This document shows positions 38,197-46,361 of a stretch of DNA of 64,000 bases, one piece after another (within the stretch, counting starts at the first letter, position 1; each line of letters opens with the position of its first letter). A program made the position numbers and the translations under genes. The DNA comes from Desulfovulcanus ferrireducens (GTDB taxonomy: Bacteria; Desulfobacterota; Desulfovibrionia; Desulfovibrionales; Desulfonatronovibrionaceae): positions 1 through 64,000 of the forward strand of contig NZ_JAGUQP010000002.1 in NCBI RefSeq assembly GCF_018704065.1, given 5' to 3'. The notes under the pieces are model-generated. The model searched no databases. It was given only the letters and a program-made list of their open reading frames with translations, and was not told the origin of the DNA.

Positions 38197-39263
38197 TATG
38201 AATACTCTACAAAAAGAGGAATAAATTTTATCTTCTTTTTATTTTGTTGTGTTTTTAACTTTAAAATTGCCCGTACTTTTACTTCTGTTTGACCAAGCTT
38301 GCCTGTACTTAATACAGAAAAGTATCTGGATTTAATGGTTATAAAACTATAAAAATGAATACCTAAAGCTCCAGGCAAATTATTGTACCACCCCGATGAT
38401 GATAATTTATCAAAGTGCATTCTGTCCTGGCGGTATTCAATCATTTCCTGAGCAAAATCCAGGGCATCTTCAGCTGGCACACCCGTGTCCCCTTGTTTAA
38501 TTAAAGAGGCTAAAATATACTGTGGCGCTGTGTTGATATTTACCTTCCCGTCACTAAAAATAGTTAAAAGCTCTTTTAATCCAGGGCGACCACTGTCCCC
38601 AAAATATAAACTGTCACTGATGCCCGCTATATGTCTTAATTCAGATAAAGTTTGTATGGGGCCATTTCTGACCCGGATTTTTTTTTTATTTTGGTCATAG
38701 TAATCCTGTTCAAACCCGGCTTCTGATTCTGGCAACTCATCGCTGTCTAACCAGTCTTTGATGGCGATGATTATATTTTGCGCTTTTTCAGGGTCCAGGT
38801 GAAAGGCCGGGCCGATCAAGAGGTTGAAAAAAGCTTGGCGATATTCTTCTCGCCATCTTCCACGTGAATCAATTAGATAATTTATGGAGAACTTGGCCTG
38901 TTCATCAGCTATTTGTAAAAGTATTTGTCCTCTTTCCGGCGCTGGCAAGTCTAACCCATCCTGCTCATCAGGATGAGCCCATATTTCACCCGGGTGATCA
39001 GACTCATTATCTTGTGCTCGATCATAAGTAAGTAATGCCTTTGCCAGAGCAAGGCCTGAACGGGCAAGAGCACGACACCTTTCCTTTCTGGCCATATAGA
39101 TTGTTGATGTTAAATAAACTCGATTTTTGCTCTGTGTTTCCAGGACGATGGTCACTAAAATGGTAATAATCAATAAGGTCAGGATTAGGACACTGCCGTT
39201 TTTTTGCTCGAGTTTTTTTCTAATTCCCAATTTCCAACTCCTAACTCCATTTACCAACTTCAA
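38196..39263 (-). CDS. gspK: Minor pseudopilin GspK
   Basis: 355 aa tip pseudopilin. The prepilin-like helix starts at GSVLILTLLIITILVTIVLE and has no Glu5-type FTLIE, as is usual for GspK. The large alpha domain and calcium loop (DWLDSDELPESEAGFEQDYY) follow. The start is TTG at 39263. The 22-residue leader is encoded by degenerate CCAACTTC/CTAACTCC repeats (39216-39262). It caps the GspI-J-K complex. Confidence 0.88.
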   Translation of the reverse strand: MKLVNGVRSWKLGIRKKLEQKNGSVLILTLLIITILVTIVLETQSKNRVYLTSTIYMARKERCRALARSGLALAKALLTYDRAQDNESDHPGEIWAHPDEQDGLDLPAPERGQILLQIADEQAKFSINYLIDSRGRWREEYRQAFFNLLIGPAFHLDPEKAQNIIIAIKDWLDSDELPESEAGFEQDYYDQNKKKIRVRNGPIQTLSELRHIAGISDSLYFGDSGRPGLKELLTIFSDGKVNINTAPQYILASLIKQGDTGVPAEDALDFAQEMIEYRQDRMHFDKLSSSGWYNNLPGALGIHFYSFITIKSRYFSVLSTGKLGQTEVKVRAILKLKTQQNKKKIKFIPLFVEYS

Positions 39264-39274
39264 ACCTTATCCGG

Positions 39275-40018
39275 TCACTGATGAACTGACCATCCTTCCA
39301 CAGGGATAAAATAAACAAATTTTCTGCTAAAGTTATTCTCTTCCTTTATTCGCAAGGTTAATTTGACTAAACAAGGCAGAGCAGAACCATAGAATTCATT
39401 ATTTTCACTGTCCCAATCCTCAAATTCCTGTCCCTCTTTATTTAAAAAGAGAAGAGAGAACTCTTGAATATTGTCTGCTATTTCCAGAACATGCCATTTT
39501 GTTTGCTGTGAGCTCTTTTGTTTTCTCATCAGAGAAAATAACTCATTATTTTTTCTTAAAAAGTACTGCACTTGATTGATTGTCATGCATGGAAAGCTAT
39601 TATCGAAAGTCAAATCATTGGTTGTTGCCATAGACAATACCAATCGACAATCTTTATTATCGCCTATAGTTTCTAAGGTAGAGGTAGTAGTAAACTTGAA
39701 ATTTTCTTGTGTACTGTTGTCTGCTTTTTTATAATAAGCAGAATGGATGTCCTGATAGGTTATATCCATGATGGTTTGAGCCATCTGGTTTATTTTAAAA
39801 TATGTATTAAAATTTTCTGTTAAAGTTAAAGTATTGCTATATACAGCAAAAACAGTAAAAAAAATTATCCCAGCAATGGCAAGGGAAATTAGAATTTCCA
39901 GTAAGGTGAAGCCATTTTGACGTTTGACGTTCGACGTTCTACATCCGATATAGACCTTAGCTCTTAGCCTTTTGTTAGTTCGGCGTTCGATGTTATTTTT
40001 CTGAAATATATCAATCAT
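39275..40018 (-). CDS. gspJ: Minor pseudopilin GspJ
   Basis: 247 aa. The prepilin motif NGFTLLEILISLAIAGIIFF is preceded by an exceptionally long leader of about 36 residues. Its DNA (39918-39947 and 39988-40003) is ACGTTCG/ACGTTTG repeat sequence. The ATG overlaps the gspI stop. C-terminal beta domain as expected for the tip complex with GspI and GspK. Confidence 0.87.
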   Translation of the reverse strand: MIDIFQKNNIERRTNKRLRAKVYIGCRTSNVKRQNGFTLLEILISLAIAGIIFFTVFAVYSNTLTLTENFNTYFKINQMAQTIMDITYQDIHSAYYKKADNSTQENFKFTTTSTLETIGDNKDCRLVLSMATTNDLTFDNSFPCMTINQVQYFLRKNNELFSLMRKQKSSQQTKWHVLEIADNIQEFSLLFLNKEGQEFEDWDSENNEFYGSALPCLVKLTLRIKEENNFSRKFVYFIPVEGWSVHQ

Positions 40019-40415
40019 CGCTCCAGAAAAATGCCTCCAATTGGTTTACAGTAGCATCAAGTTTGTAGATCGTTACTTTTAGTCTCCAGAGGTTTTCAAT
40101 GTCTGTGGCATCAACTTGTATGTCATATTCCAAGCCTTTCTTTTCTATTTCCATTGGAAACTGGTCATATTTTTTTATTCCAAAAGTCTGAATATGAGCC
40201 ATTATATTCTGAGCAAGAAGGTTTGCCATGATTTCTTCTTCTGCAGCTTGGTTTGTGTCTTCTATTGAAACATTGGCCTTTAAAACTGCAACTAACGCGA
40301 TACTTAAAATGGCCAGAGATATGAGTACCTCCATCAAGGTAAAACCAGATGGAATGGTGGATGTTGAATGTAGAGAGTTGAATGGGTAAAGGTATTTCAC
40401 ATTGAACATTTTCAT
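40011..40415 (-). CDS. gspI: Minor pseudopilin GspI
   Basis: 134 aa. The prepilin motif SGFTLMEVLISLAILSIALV comes after a long leader of about 24 residues that is partly encoded by TTGAATG-type repeats (40350-40385). The ATG overlaps the gspH stop as ATGA. GspI starts assembly of the pseudopilus tip. Confidence 0.88.
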   Translation of the reverse strand: MKMFNVKYLYPFNSLHSTSTIPSGFTLMEVLISLAILSIALVAVLKANVSIEDTNQAAEEEIMANLLAQNIMAHIQTFGIKKYDQFPMEIEKKGLEYDIQVDATDIENLWRLKVTIYKLDATVNQLEAFFWSDD

Positions 40416-40927
40416 TGTGTCACTTTTCCCGATGCAACTTCCATGCGTGCGAATGGTTTGATAATTATGTGAAAATAATTTTCGTCATCCTTAAAATTGA
40501 TTATGCCGTTCAAGTTAAGTCCATTTGGCAGAAAAATAAACTTTACCGCTCCAGAAGTTTCAGGCACCCCTTTTGGTGTGATAATACTTACTATATCAAG
40601 GTGTTCTGGGACGCTAATTCTTTGAGGCTTTCTTTTGGAGCTGGTGTCCTGGTTGTGTGTGTTCAGCCAGAAATATTCCCTGCCTGCGCCTGTTTTGAGC
40701 TGAAAAGTCAGGGAAACCGGGCGGCTGGAAAGCATGGCCTGGTTCCTGGCCTCTTGAAGGGCTCCGTGCAACTTGCGTAAGAAACTTTTCTTTTCATTGA
40801 CAAATAATCCAGAGCTAATTTTGGGCGCCAAAAAACCTAGTCCAATGGACAAAATCAGAATGACCACCACAAGTTCGATCAGGGTGAAGCCCTTTAGTGT
40901 GTTAGTGTCAGTGTATGAAATCTTCAT
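40412..40927 (-). CDS. gspH: Minor pseudopilin GspH
   Basis: 171 aa. The cleavage region KGFTLIELVVVILILSIGLG is clear. Its 13-residue leader (MKISYTDTNTLKG) has Thr-Asp-Thr-Asn-Thr encoded by GTGTTAGTGTCAGTG repeat DNA. No real Shine-Dalgarno site; the gspG/gspH junction is itself AATGTTTAATGTTGAATG repeat. It links the tip complex to the GspG shaft. Confidence 0.86.
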   Translation of the reverse strand: MKISYTDTNTLKGFTLIELVVVILILSIGLGFLAPKISSGLFVNEKKSFLRKLHGALQEARNQAMLSSRPVSLTFQLKTGAGREYFWLNTHNQDTSSKRKPQRISVPEHLDIVSIITPKGVPETSGAVKFIFLPNGLNLNGIINFKDDENYFHIIIKPFARMEVASGKVTQ

Positions 40928-40940
40928 TCAACATTAAACA

Positions 40941-41426
40941 TTAATCCAGTTCCCAACTGCCTATGTCTTTGTTATGTCCGTCTCCGCCTTCAGCACCATC
41001 AGCTCCAAGGCTGATAATATCAAAATCATCATGTTCTCCTGGGCAGATATAAATGTAGTCGTTGCCCCAGGGGGCTTTGGGGATTTTTGGTAAATAACCA
41101 TTGGGGGGATAATTTTTAGGTTCTTGACCAACAGTTGGTTTTTCTACCAACGCTTGTAAACCCTGTTCTGTCGACGGATAAAATCCATTGTCCAGTTTAA
41201 ATTTTTTCAGGGCCGTCACTAACTCGCCCATCTGAAGTTTAGCTTTGACAATCCTGGCCTTGTCAGGTTCGTCCATTAGTCTGGGCACAATTAAACCGGC
41301 CAAGACACCGAGGATAATAATGACCACTAGAATTTCAATTAAGGTGAAACCTTTTTGTCGCTGCTTTTGAGCTGTTTCTGGTAGATATCTTGCTTGTGTG
41401 CGCATTAATTTATTTTTTGTCTTCAT
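40941..41426 (-). CDS. gspG: Major pseudopilin GspG
   Basis: 161 aa main shaft subunit. The prepilin motif KGFTLIEILVVIIILGVLAG follows a leader of about 25 residues. The C-terminal loop (GADGAEGGDGHNKDIGSW) holds the conserved calcium ligands. I start at 41426, where AGGAGG precedes ATG by 5 nt; the longer reading from 41471 overlaps gspA. The strong ribosome site suits the most abundant subunit. Confidence 0.95.
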   Translation of the reverse strand: MKTKNKLMRTQARYLPETAQKQRQKGFTLIEILVVIIILGVLAGLIVPRLMDEPDKARIVKAKLQMGELVTALKKFKLDNGFYPSTEQGLQALVEKPTVGQEPKNYPPNGYLPKIPKAPWGNDYIYICPGEHDDFDIISLGADGAEGGDGHNKDIGSWELD

Positions 41427-41467
41427 GTCCGCCTCCTGACTTTTTAGTCCTATAGCTTTTTTTATTC

Positions 41468-42898
41468 TCATTTTAATTCACTTTTTATCTTCAGTGTATA
41501 AGTTAAACCATCTTTAACAAGCCGGACATAGTTCTTTTCAATAGATATTAACCTATACCCTGATACCTCTTCTCCTTGGCGGAGTATTTTTTCATTTATT
41601 ACAGCACATCGTTGTTCAGGTTCATTATCCCAGACTATAGCGTTTAAATTAAGATCCGTGGCTACTTTGGTTTGAAAGATAAAATTTTGTGTCCTGGAGA
41701 TGTTATTGTTTTGTGCTTTCTGTCCAGGTGGCATATTTTTTTCGTGCTTAATCTCTGTCTTGGTTTGATTATGGTAAACTGTTTTTAACTGTTTAATTTC
41801 TTGGCTCAATGAATTCAAGGCAGTGATCAATTTGATTTGTGTTGAATTATTGTCATCCATAACTGCAATATTTAGGCGTTGGCTTGTCTGCAGTTTGTTT
41901 TTGAATCGGTAATTATCAAGATTTGAACCAATAGTATTTTGAGTAAGTTGTTCTTTAAGTCCATTTAACGTTTTTTTAGAAATTTGTTCTGGAAAAGTCA
42001 AAGAGATAAAAGCAACAGTTAAAAAAGTGATTAAGAAAATTCTCCCTGTAAGAGGGCGAGGGTAAAATGTCGAGTTTTCATTTTGCAGTACAGCCTTTTT
42101 TAAAGTGAACGAGGTAATTTTTTGTTGTTTGTGGCTATAAAGATAGTCAAGACAAAGGTCGCAAACTTTGTTTACCAGGCGAGGAATTCCTTTGGTCCAG
42201 AGCCAGATTTTTCTAGACGTGCGGGAAGAAATTTGAATCTTGTCATCTAGCCCGGATTTAGTCAGCCGATATTGGATGTAGTTTCGAGTATCCCTGGCAC
42301 TTAAACCGGATAAAAATATCCGTCCACCAATGCGTTGATACAGGGAAGCAAAACGAGGTTGCCTGAGAGTGTTTTCCAACTCTGGTTGGCCTGCAATCAC
42401 GATTTGTAAAAGGTGGACATTGTCGGCCTGAAGATTAGATAGAATAAGGATAAATTCAAATAGTTCAGGGCTTAAAAGATGGCCCTCATCCAAGAAAAGA
42501 ACAGGGTTTTTTTGGTCATTATGTAATTTCAGAAGGGTATTATGTAGTAAACTCAAAAAATCATTATTGCTGGAAGCAGTCAGGTTAAATTCCTGAAGCA
42601 CTTTTTGTTCAAACTGTTTTGGGGTTAAAAAAGGATTTCCTATTAAACCGATTACAAACTCCTGAGCATAATTTGCTTGAATATATCGGCACAAAGTTGT
42701 TTTCCCTGTGCCTATTTTTCCCATTAATAAAAAAAGACCTTTTTTTGCTCTAAGAAATTTAAGTAATAGGTTCAGTGCTGCCTGGTGTTCTTTAGATGGA
42801 AAGAATAAGTATGGGTCAGGAGCATTATGGAATGGATGTCGATAGTTCATGGTTGAAATATAAGGATTCATGGTCTCTTGCATCCTCAAAAAGTACAC
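41468..42898 (-). CDS. GspA ATPase fused to a GspB-type periplasmic domain
   Basis: 476 aa. Residues about 30-260 are an ExeA/GspA AAA ATPase (GKIGTGKTTLCRYIQ Walker A, PVLFLDEGHLL Walker B). A membrane helix lies at about 280-297, then a linker. The last 70 residues (NAIVWDNEPEQRCAVINEKI, then GYRLISIEKNYVRL) look like the GspB C-terminal domain. GspA and GspB normally form a two-gene complex that helps insert the secretin through peptidoglycan; here one polypeptide seems to do both. The GspB-domain call is from pattern, not alignment. Confidence 0.8.
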   Translation of the reverse strand: MYFLRMQETMNPYISTMNYRHPFHNAPDPYLFFPSKEHQAALNLLLKFLRAKKGLFLLMGKIGTGKTTLCRYIQANYAQEFVIGLIGNPFLTPKQFEQKVLQEFNLTASSNNDFLSLLHNTLLKLHNDQKNPVLFLDEGHLLSPELFEFILILSNLQADNVHLLQIVIAGQPELENTLRQPRFASLYQRIGGRIFLSGLSARDTRNYIQYRLTKSGLDDKIQISSRTSRKIWLWTKGIPRLVNKVCDLCLDYLYSHKQQKITSFTLKKAVLQNENSTFYPRPLTGRIFLITFLTVAFISLTFPEQISKKTLNGLKEQLTQNTIGSNLDNYRFKNKLQTSQRLNIAVMDDNNSTQIKLITALNSLSQEIKQLKTVYHNQTKTEIKHEKNMPPGQKAQNNNISRTQNFIFQTKVATDLNLNAIVWDNEPEQRCAVINEKILRQGEEVSGYRLISIEKNYVRLVKDGLTYTLKIKSELK

Positions 42899-43020
42899 AT
42901 TGTTAGGTTCTGTCGTTATGGAAAAGGAAAATGTTAAATGTTGAATGAGGAGCTAAAAAATATATTATGGTAGCTGAGAATACATTTCAAATATACAGTA
43001 CTTGATTCCGTAACAATTTT

Positions 43021-44241
43021 TTATTTTACCAGGTGACTCATTTCAAAAATGGGTAATAACACCGCCAGAACAACAAAGCCAACCAAGCCTCCTAGGAGTA
43101 AAATCATAATAGGCTCTAATAAGGACGTGATGACCACAAGCCTGGAACCGATTTCATTTTCATAAGTTTCCGCCACCTTGAGAAGCATATCTCCAAGTTT
43201 ACCGCTTTGTTCACCTGCTGAGGCCATCTGAACAACAGGAGAAGGAAATATTCGGCTCTCATGAAGGGCGTCCGCCATGTTTTCACCCTGGCTGATTTTT
43301 TGCTGCATTAAGTCCACTGCTTCGGTAAATACAACATTGTTGATTGCATTGCGGACAATGTGTAAAGCTGTAGTCAAAGGGACATGGTTATTGAGGAGAG
43401 TACCTAAAGTGCGTGTAAATCTTGCTATAGCCATTTTGTTATATAGAGTTCCTAAAAGAGGCGTTTTGAATTTTAACTGGTCAACAATCCATTTGCCTTT
43501 GTCCGTCCGACTGAATTTATAAACGGCACCAAGAGATAAGATGATGAACATGAGTATAACCCACCAGTAGTATTGGAATAAGTGACTTATAGCTATCAAA
43601 ATGGTCGTGGGCAGGGGCAATGCCTGTTCAAGATCAAAAAAAATTTTTGTGATTTTGGGAACAACATAACCCATTAAAAAAAAGATTACACTTATGCCGG
43701 CCACGAGCAAGAGAAGGGGATAGGCAAGGGCGGATTGTACTTTACGGCTCAGGGCAAGCTGTTGTTCTGCCATGTCTGCTAATCTTTCCAAAACAAGTTC
43801 TAATGTGCCCGAATTTTCTCCGGCCCTGACCATAGAAGTGATAGTTTGATCAAAGACATGACTTTGTTCCTCCATGGCAGCTGACAGGCTTGCTCCTTCA
43901 TTGATTCGTTCTTTTATCTGGACGAGCATTTTTTTTAGGGCAGAATCTTTCATTTGACCAATTACTAGGGTCAGGGCGTTGAGCAAAGGGAGGCCAGCGT
44001 TCAAAAGGGTTGCTAATTGGCGTTGAAATATTGCTAGTTCGGTCCGGCTTATGCGGGGTTTGAAGAGGTTCAGACCGGAGATTTTTTGTTCTTTTTTTGG
44101 GGTTTTAATAAGAGATATGGAAGAAATGAATATCCCCTGCTTGCGCAACCTGGTTTTAGCTGCGTTTTTGCCCGGAGCATCAATGATTCCTTTTATGCTT
44201 TTCCCACGCAGGTCATAGCCTTTATATTCATAAACAGGCAT
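43021..44241 (-). CDS. gspF: Type II secretion inner-membrane protein GspF
   Basis: 406 aa polytopic protein with two repeated T2SSF cytoplasmic domains (about 70-190 and 270-395) and three membrane helices. MPVYEYKGYDLRGKSIKG is the standard front. It forms the central assembly platform with GspE and GspL. A MITE copy separates it from gspE upstream. Confidence 0.95.
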   Translation of the reverse strand: MPVYEYKGYDLRGKSIKGIIDAPGKNAAKTRLRKQGIFISSISLIKTPKKEQKISGLNLFKPRISRTELAIFQRQLATLLNAGLPLLNALTLVIGQMKDSALKKMLVQIKERINEGASLSAAMEEQSHVFDQTITSMVRAGENSGTLELVLERLADMAEQQLALSRKVQSALAYPLLLLVAGISVIFFLMGYVVPKITKIFFDLEQALPLPTTILIAISHLFQYYWWVILMFIILSLGAVYKFSRTDKGKWIVDQLKFKTPLLGTLYNKMAIARFTRTLGTLLNNHVPLTTALHIVRNAINNVVFTEAVDLMQQKISQGENMADALHESRIFPSPVVQMASAGEQSGKLGDMLLKVAETYENEIGSRLVVITSLLEPIMILLLGGLVGFVVLAVLLPIFEMSHLVK

Positions 44242-44310
44242 TTGGGCTCCTTAATTAGCTTTTAGCATCAACCAGCTGGCATAAACTATTAAATTAATAA
44301 CACCCCTAAA

Positions 44311-44639
44311 GAGCCTATGGCCAAACCTTTTTATCAACTTATTTATCAATTTAATTTCCAAGGTTTATTTCAGTCTTGGTTTCTTTCATGCTGGTACAAA
44401 GACTTGGACCCATCTAAAACTTGCTTGCGGACAGAGCATAATGGGATATTTGGGGTAAACAAAAACTCTTTTTGATATCGATAGTTATGGTTAACATCGC
44501 AAAGTATTTAGCCTATTCATCCCGATGCTCTGTTTTTCCGCAAGCTTCGTTAAGATTGGGTTACCCAAGCCGTTTGTAATGCATTTCAGAAACCAAGACT
44601 TTCAATCAGCGGTTAAAATGGGGGGTTGGCCACATGCCC
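44311..44639. mobile_element. MITE family 2 copy inside the type II secretion operon, with TAAA duplication
   Basis: 329-bp copy without the nested palindrome. Ends are GAGCCTATGGCCAAACC on the left and GGTTGGCCACATGCCC on the right, flanked by TAAA (44307-44310 and 44640-44643), a 4-bp target duplication. It lies between gspE and gspF, and its right terminal base pair is the last base (G) of the gspE TAG stop. It may affect gspF expression by folding through its internal GCTTGCGGACAGAGCAT inverted repeat. Confidence 0.85.
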
Positions 44640-46330
44640 TAAAGTTGCGCTACGCGTAAAACTTCACTTACGGTGGTTAGTCCTTTGAGAACTTTTTCAA
44701 TACCGTCCTGGCGCAGGGTTTTCATTCCTCCCTGAATTGCTTTATTTCTAATTACGTTGGCATCAGATGATTTTAAAATCAGACTCTGGAGTTCATTATT
44801 TAAGTAGATAAATTCAAAAATCCCTGTACGCCCTTTATAGCCAGTATTAAGACAATGCTCACATCCCTTGGCTTGACCAATTGTTATTTCTTTATCCTTG
44901 TCATTTACCCCCAACTGTTGCGCCTCAATGTCCGATGGACGATATTGCTGCTTGCAATAAGGACATAAAATGCGTACTAGCCGTTGTGCAATAATTGCCC
45001 GTACGGCAGTGGAAAGCAAAAATGGTTCGATGCCCATGTCAATAAGCCGGGTAATGGCACTTGGGGCATCATTGGTATGCAAAGTGGAAAAGACCAGATG
45101 ACCGGTCAAAGCAGCCTGGATTGCAATTTCTGCGGTTTCCAGATCTCTTATTTCGCCTACCAGAATTACGTCAGGGTCTTGTCTCACCATTGAGCGTAGG
45201 CCCGAAGAAAAGGTAAGGCCGATTTTGGGGTTAACCTGCATTTGTCCGATGCCTTCCAAGCGGTACTCTATGGGATCTTCAATTGTGAGGATATTTTTCC
45301 CCGGGGAGTTTATATGGTTTAAAGCAGAATATAAGGTTGTGGTTTTGCCGCTGCCTGTGGGGCCTGTAACCAGAATAATACCATGCGATAAAGTTAGTAA
45401 TTGCTTAAGCTGGGTTAAGTTATGCTCGTTCAAGCCAATATCGTTTAGAGCCAAAAGTCGAGCTCCTTTTTCCAGGAGCCTTAGAACGATTCTTTCCCCG
45501 TATGAAGTAGGTAGACTGGATACGCGTAGGTCTACCTGCCTGTTGCCTATTTTAATTTCAATTCTACCGTCTTGAGGCAATCTCTTTTCAGCAATGTTTA
45601 GCCCGGCCATTATTTTCACCCGCGAGACCATATGGGGATGGATTTTCCGGGGCAGTGAGAGAAAATCATATAAAATACCATCCAGACGGAAACGGACTTT
45701 TAAGTTGTGCTCATATGGTTCAATATGTATATCACTGGCCTGGCCGCGTACAGCCTGGGTGATGATGTGGTTGACCAGCTTTATGACTGGGGAATCGTCT
45801 GCTTCGTCCAATAAGTCGATGCTGCCCTGTTCCAGCTCGGATAAAAAGTCTTCACTTTCAGTGTTTAAATCGTCAATGATTTCGTCTGGTTCTGTTTCGA
45901 TTTGCCCAAAGACGCGATTTATGGTCGTGATTATTTCGTTTTTGGGGCAAAGCTGGAATTCAATGGAATCTGTTTGAAAAATAATTTTTAAATCCGCAAG
46001 CAAACCATCAAAAAAGGGAAGATTGACTGCCAGGACAAGATGATTTTCCAGAAGACGCAATGGAACAAAACAATGCTTCTTTAAATAGTGAAGCGGAAGT
46101 TTTTGAACAAGCTCTGCATTAATCTCTTTTTCCGAAATCTTATTTATAAATACCAGGCCTAATTCTTTGGCCAATAATGGTAAGAGGTCTTCTTCCCTTA
46201 TTTTCTTGCTTTGTAAAAGGTAGCCAAGCATGCTCCTGTTTTTATCTCTGATTTCCTGAACAAGATGTTTGACTTCCTCTTCAGAAATCAGGCCGTGGTC
46301 AATAAGGAGTGATGTAAGTGATGTGCGCAT
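44639..46330 (-). CDS. gspE: Type II secretion ATPase GspE
   Basis: 563 aa cytoplasmic motor. The N1E domain begins SLLIDHGLISEEEVKHL. Walker A is GPTGSGKTTTLYSAL (about 325-339), followed by the Asp box (QDPDVILVGEIRD) and His box (FSTLHTNDA). A zinc domain has CPYC and CEHC pairs near 460-495. Its TAG stop spans the junction with the MITE at 44311-44639: T and A come from the target site and G from the element. Confidence 0.96.
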   Translation of the reverse strand: MRTSLTSLLIDHGLISEEEVKHLVQEIRDKNRSMLGYLLQSKKIREEDLLPLLAKELGLVFINKISEKEINAELVQKLPLHYLKKHCFVPLRLLENHLVLAVNLPFFDGLLADLKIIFQTDSIEFQLCPKNEIITTINRVFGQIETEPDEIIDDLNTESEDFLSELEQGSIDLLDEADDSPVIKLVNHIITQAVRGQASDIHIEPYEHNLKVRFRLDGILYDFLSLPRKIHPHMVSRVKIMAGLNIAEKRLPQDGRIEIKIGNRQVDLRVSSLPTSYGERIVLRLLEKGARLLALNDIGLNEHNLTQLKQLLTLSHGIILVTGPTGSGKTTTLYSALNHINSPGKNILTIEDPIEYRLEGIGQMQVNPKIGLTFSSGLRSMVRQDPDVILVGEIRDLETAEIAIQAALTGHLVFSTLHTNDAPSAITRLIDMGIEPFLLSTAVRAIIAQRLVRILCPYCKQQYRPSDIEAQQLGVNDKDKEITIGQAKGCEHCLNTGYKGRTGIFEFIYLNNELQSLILKSSDANVIRNKAIQGGMKTLRQDGIEKVLKGLTTVSEVLRVAQL

Positions 46331-46361
46331 GCTCTTGCGTCTCGCCTGGTCTCGACTTAAG

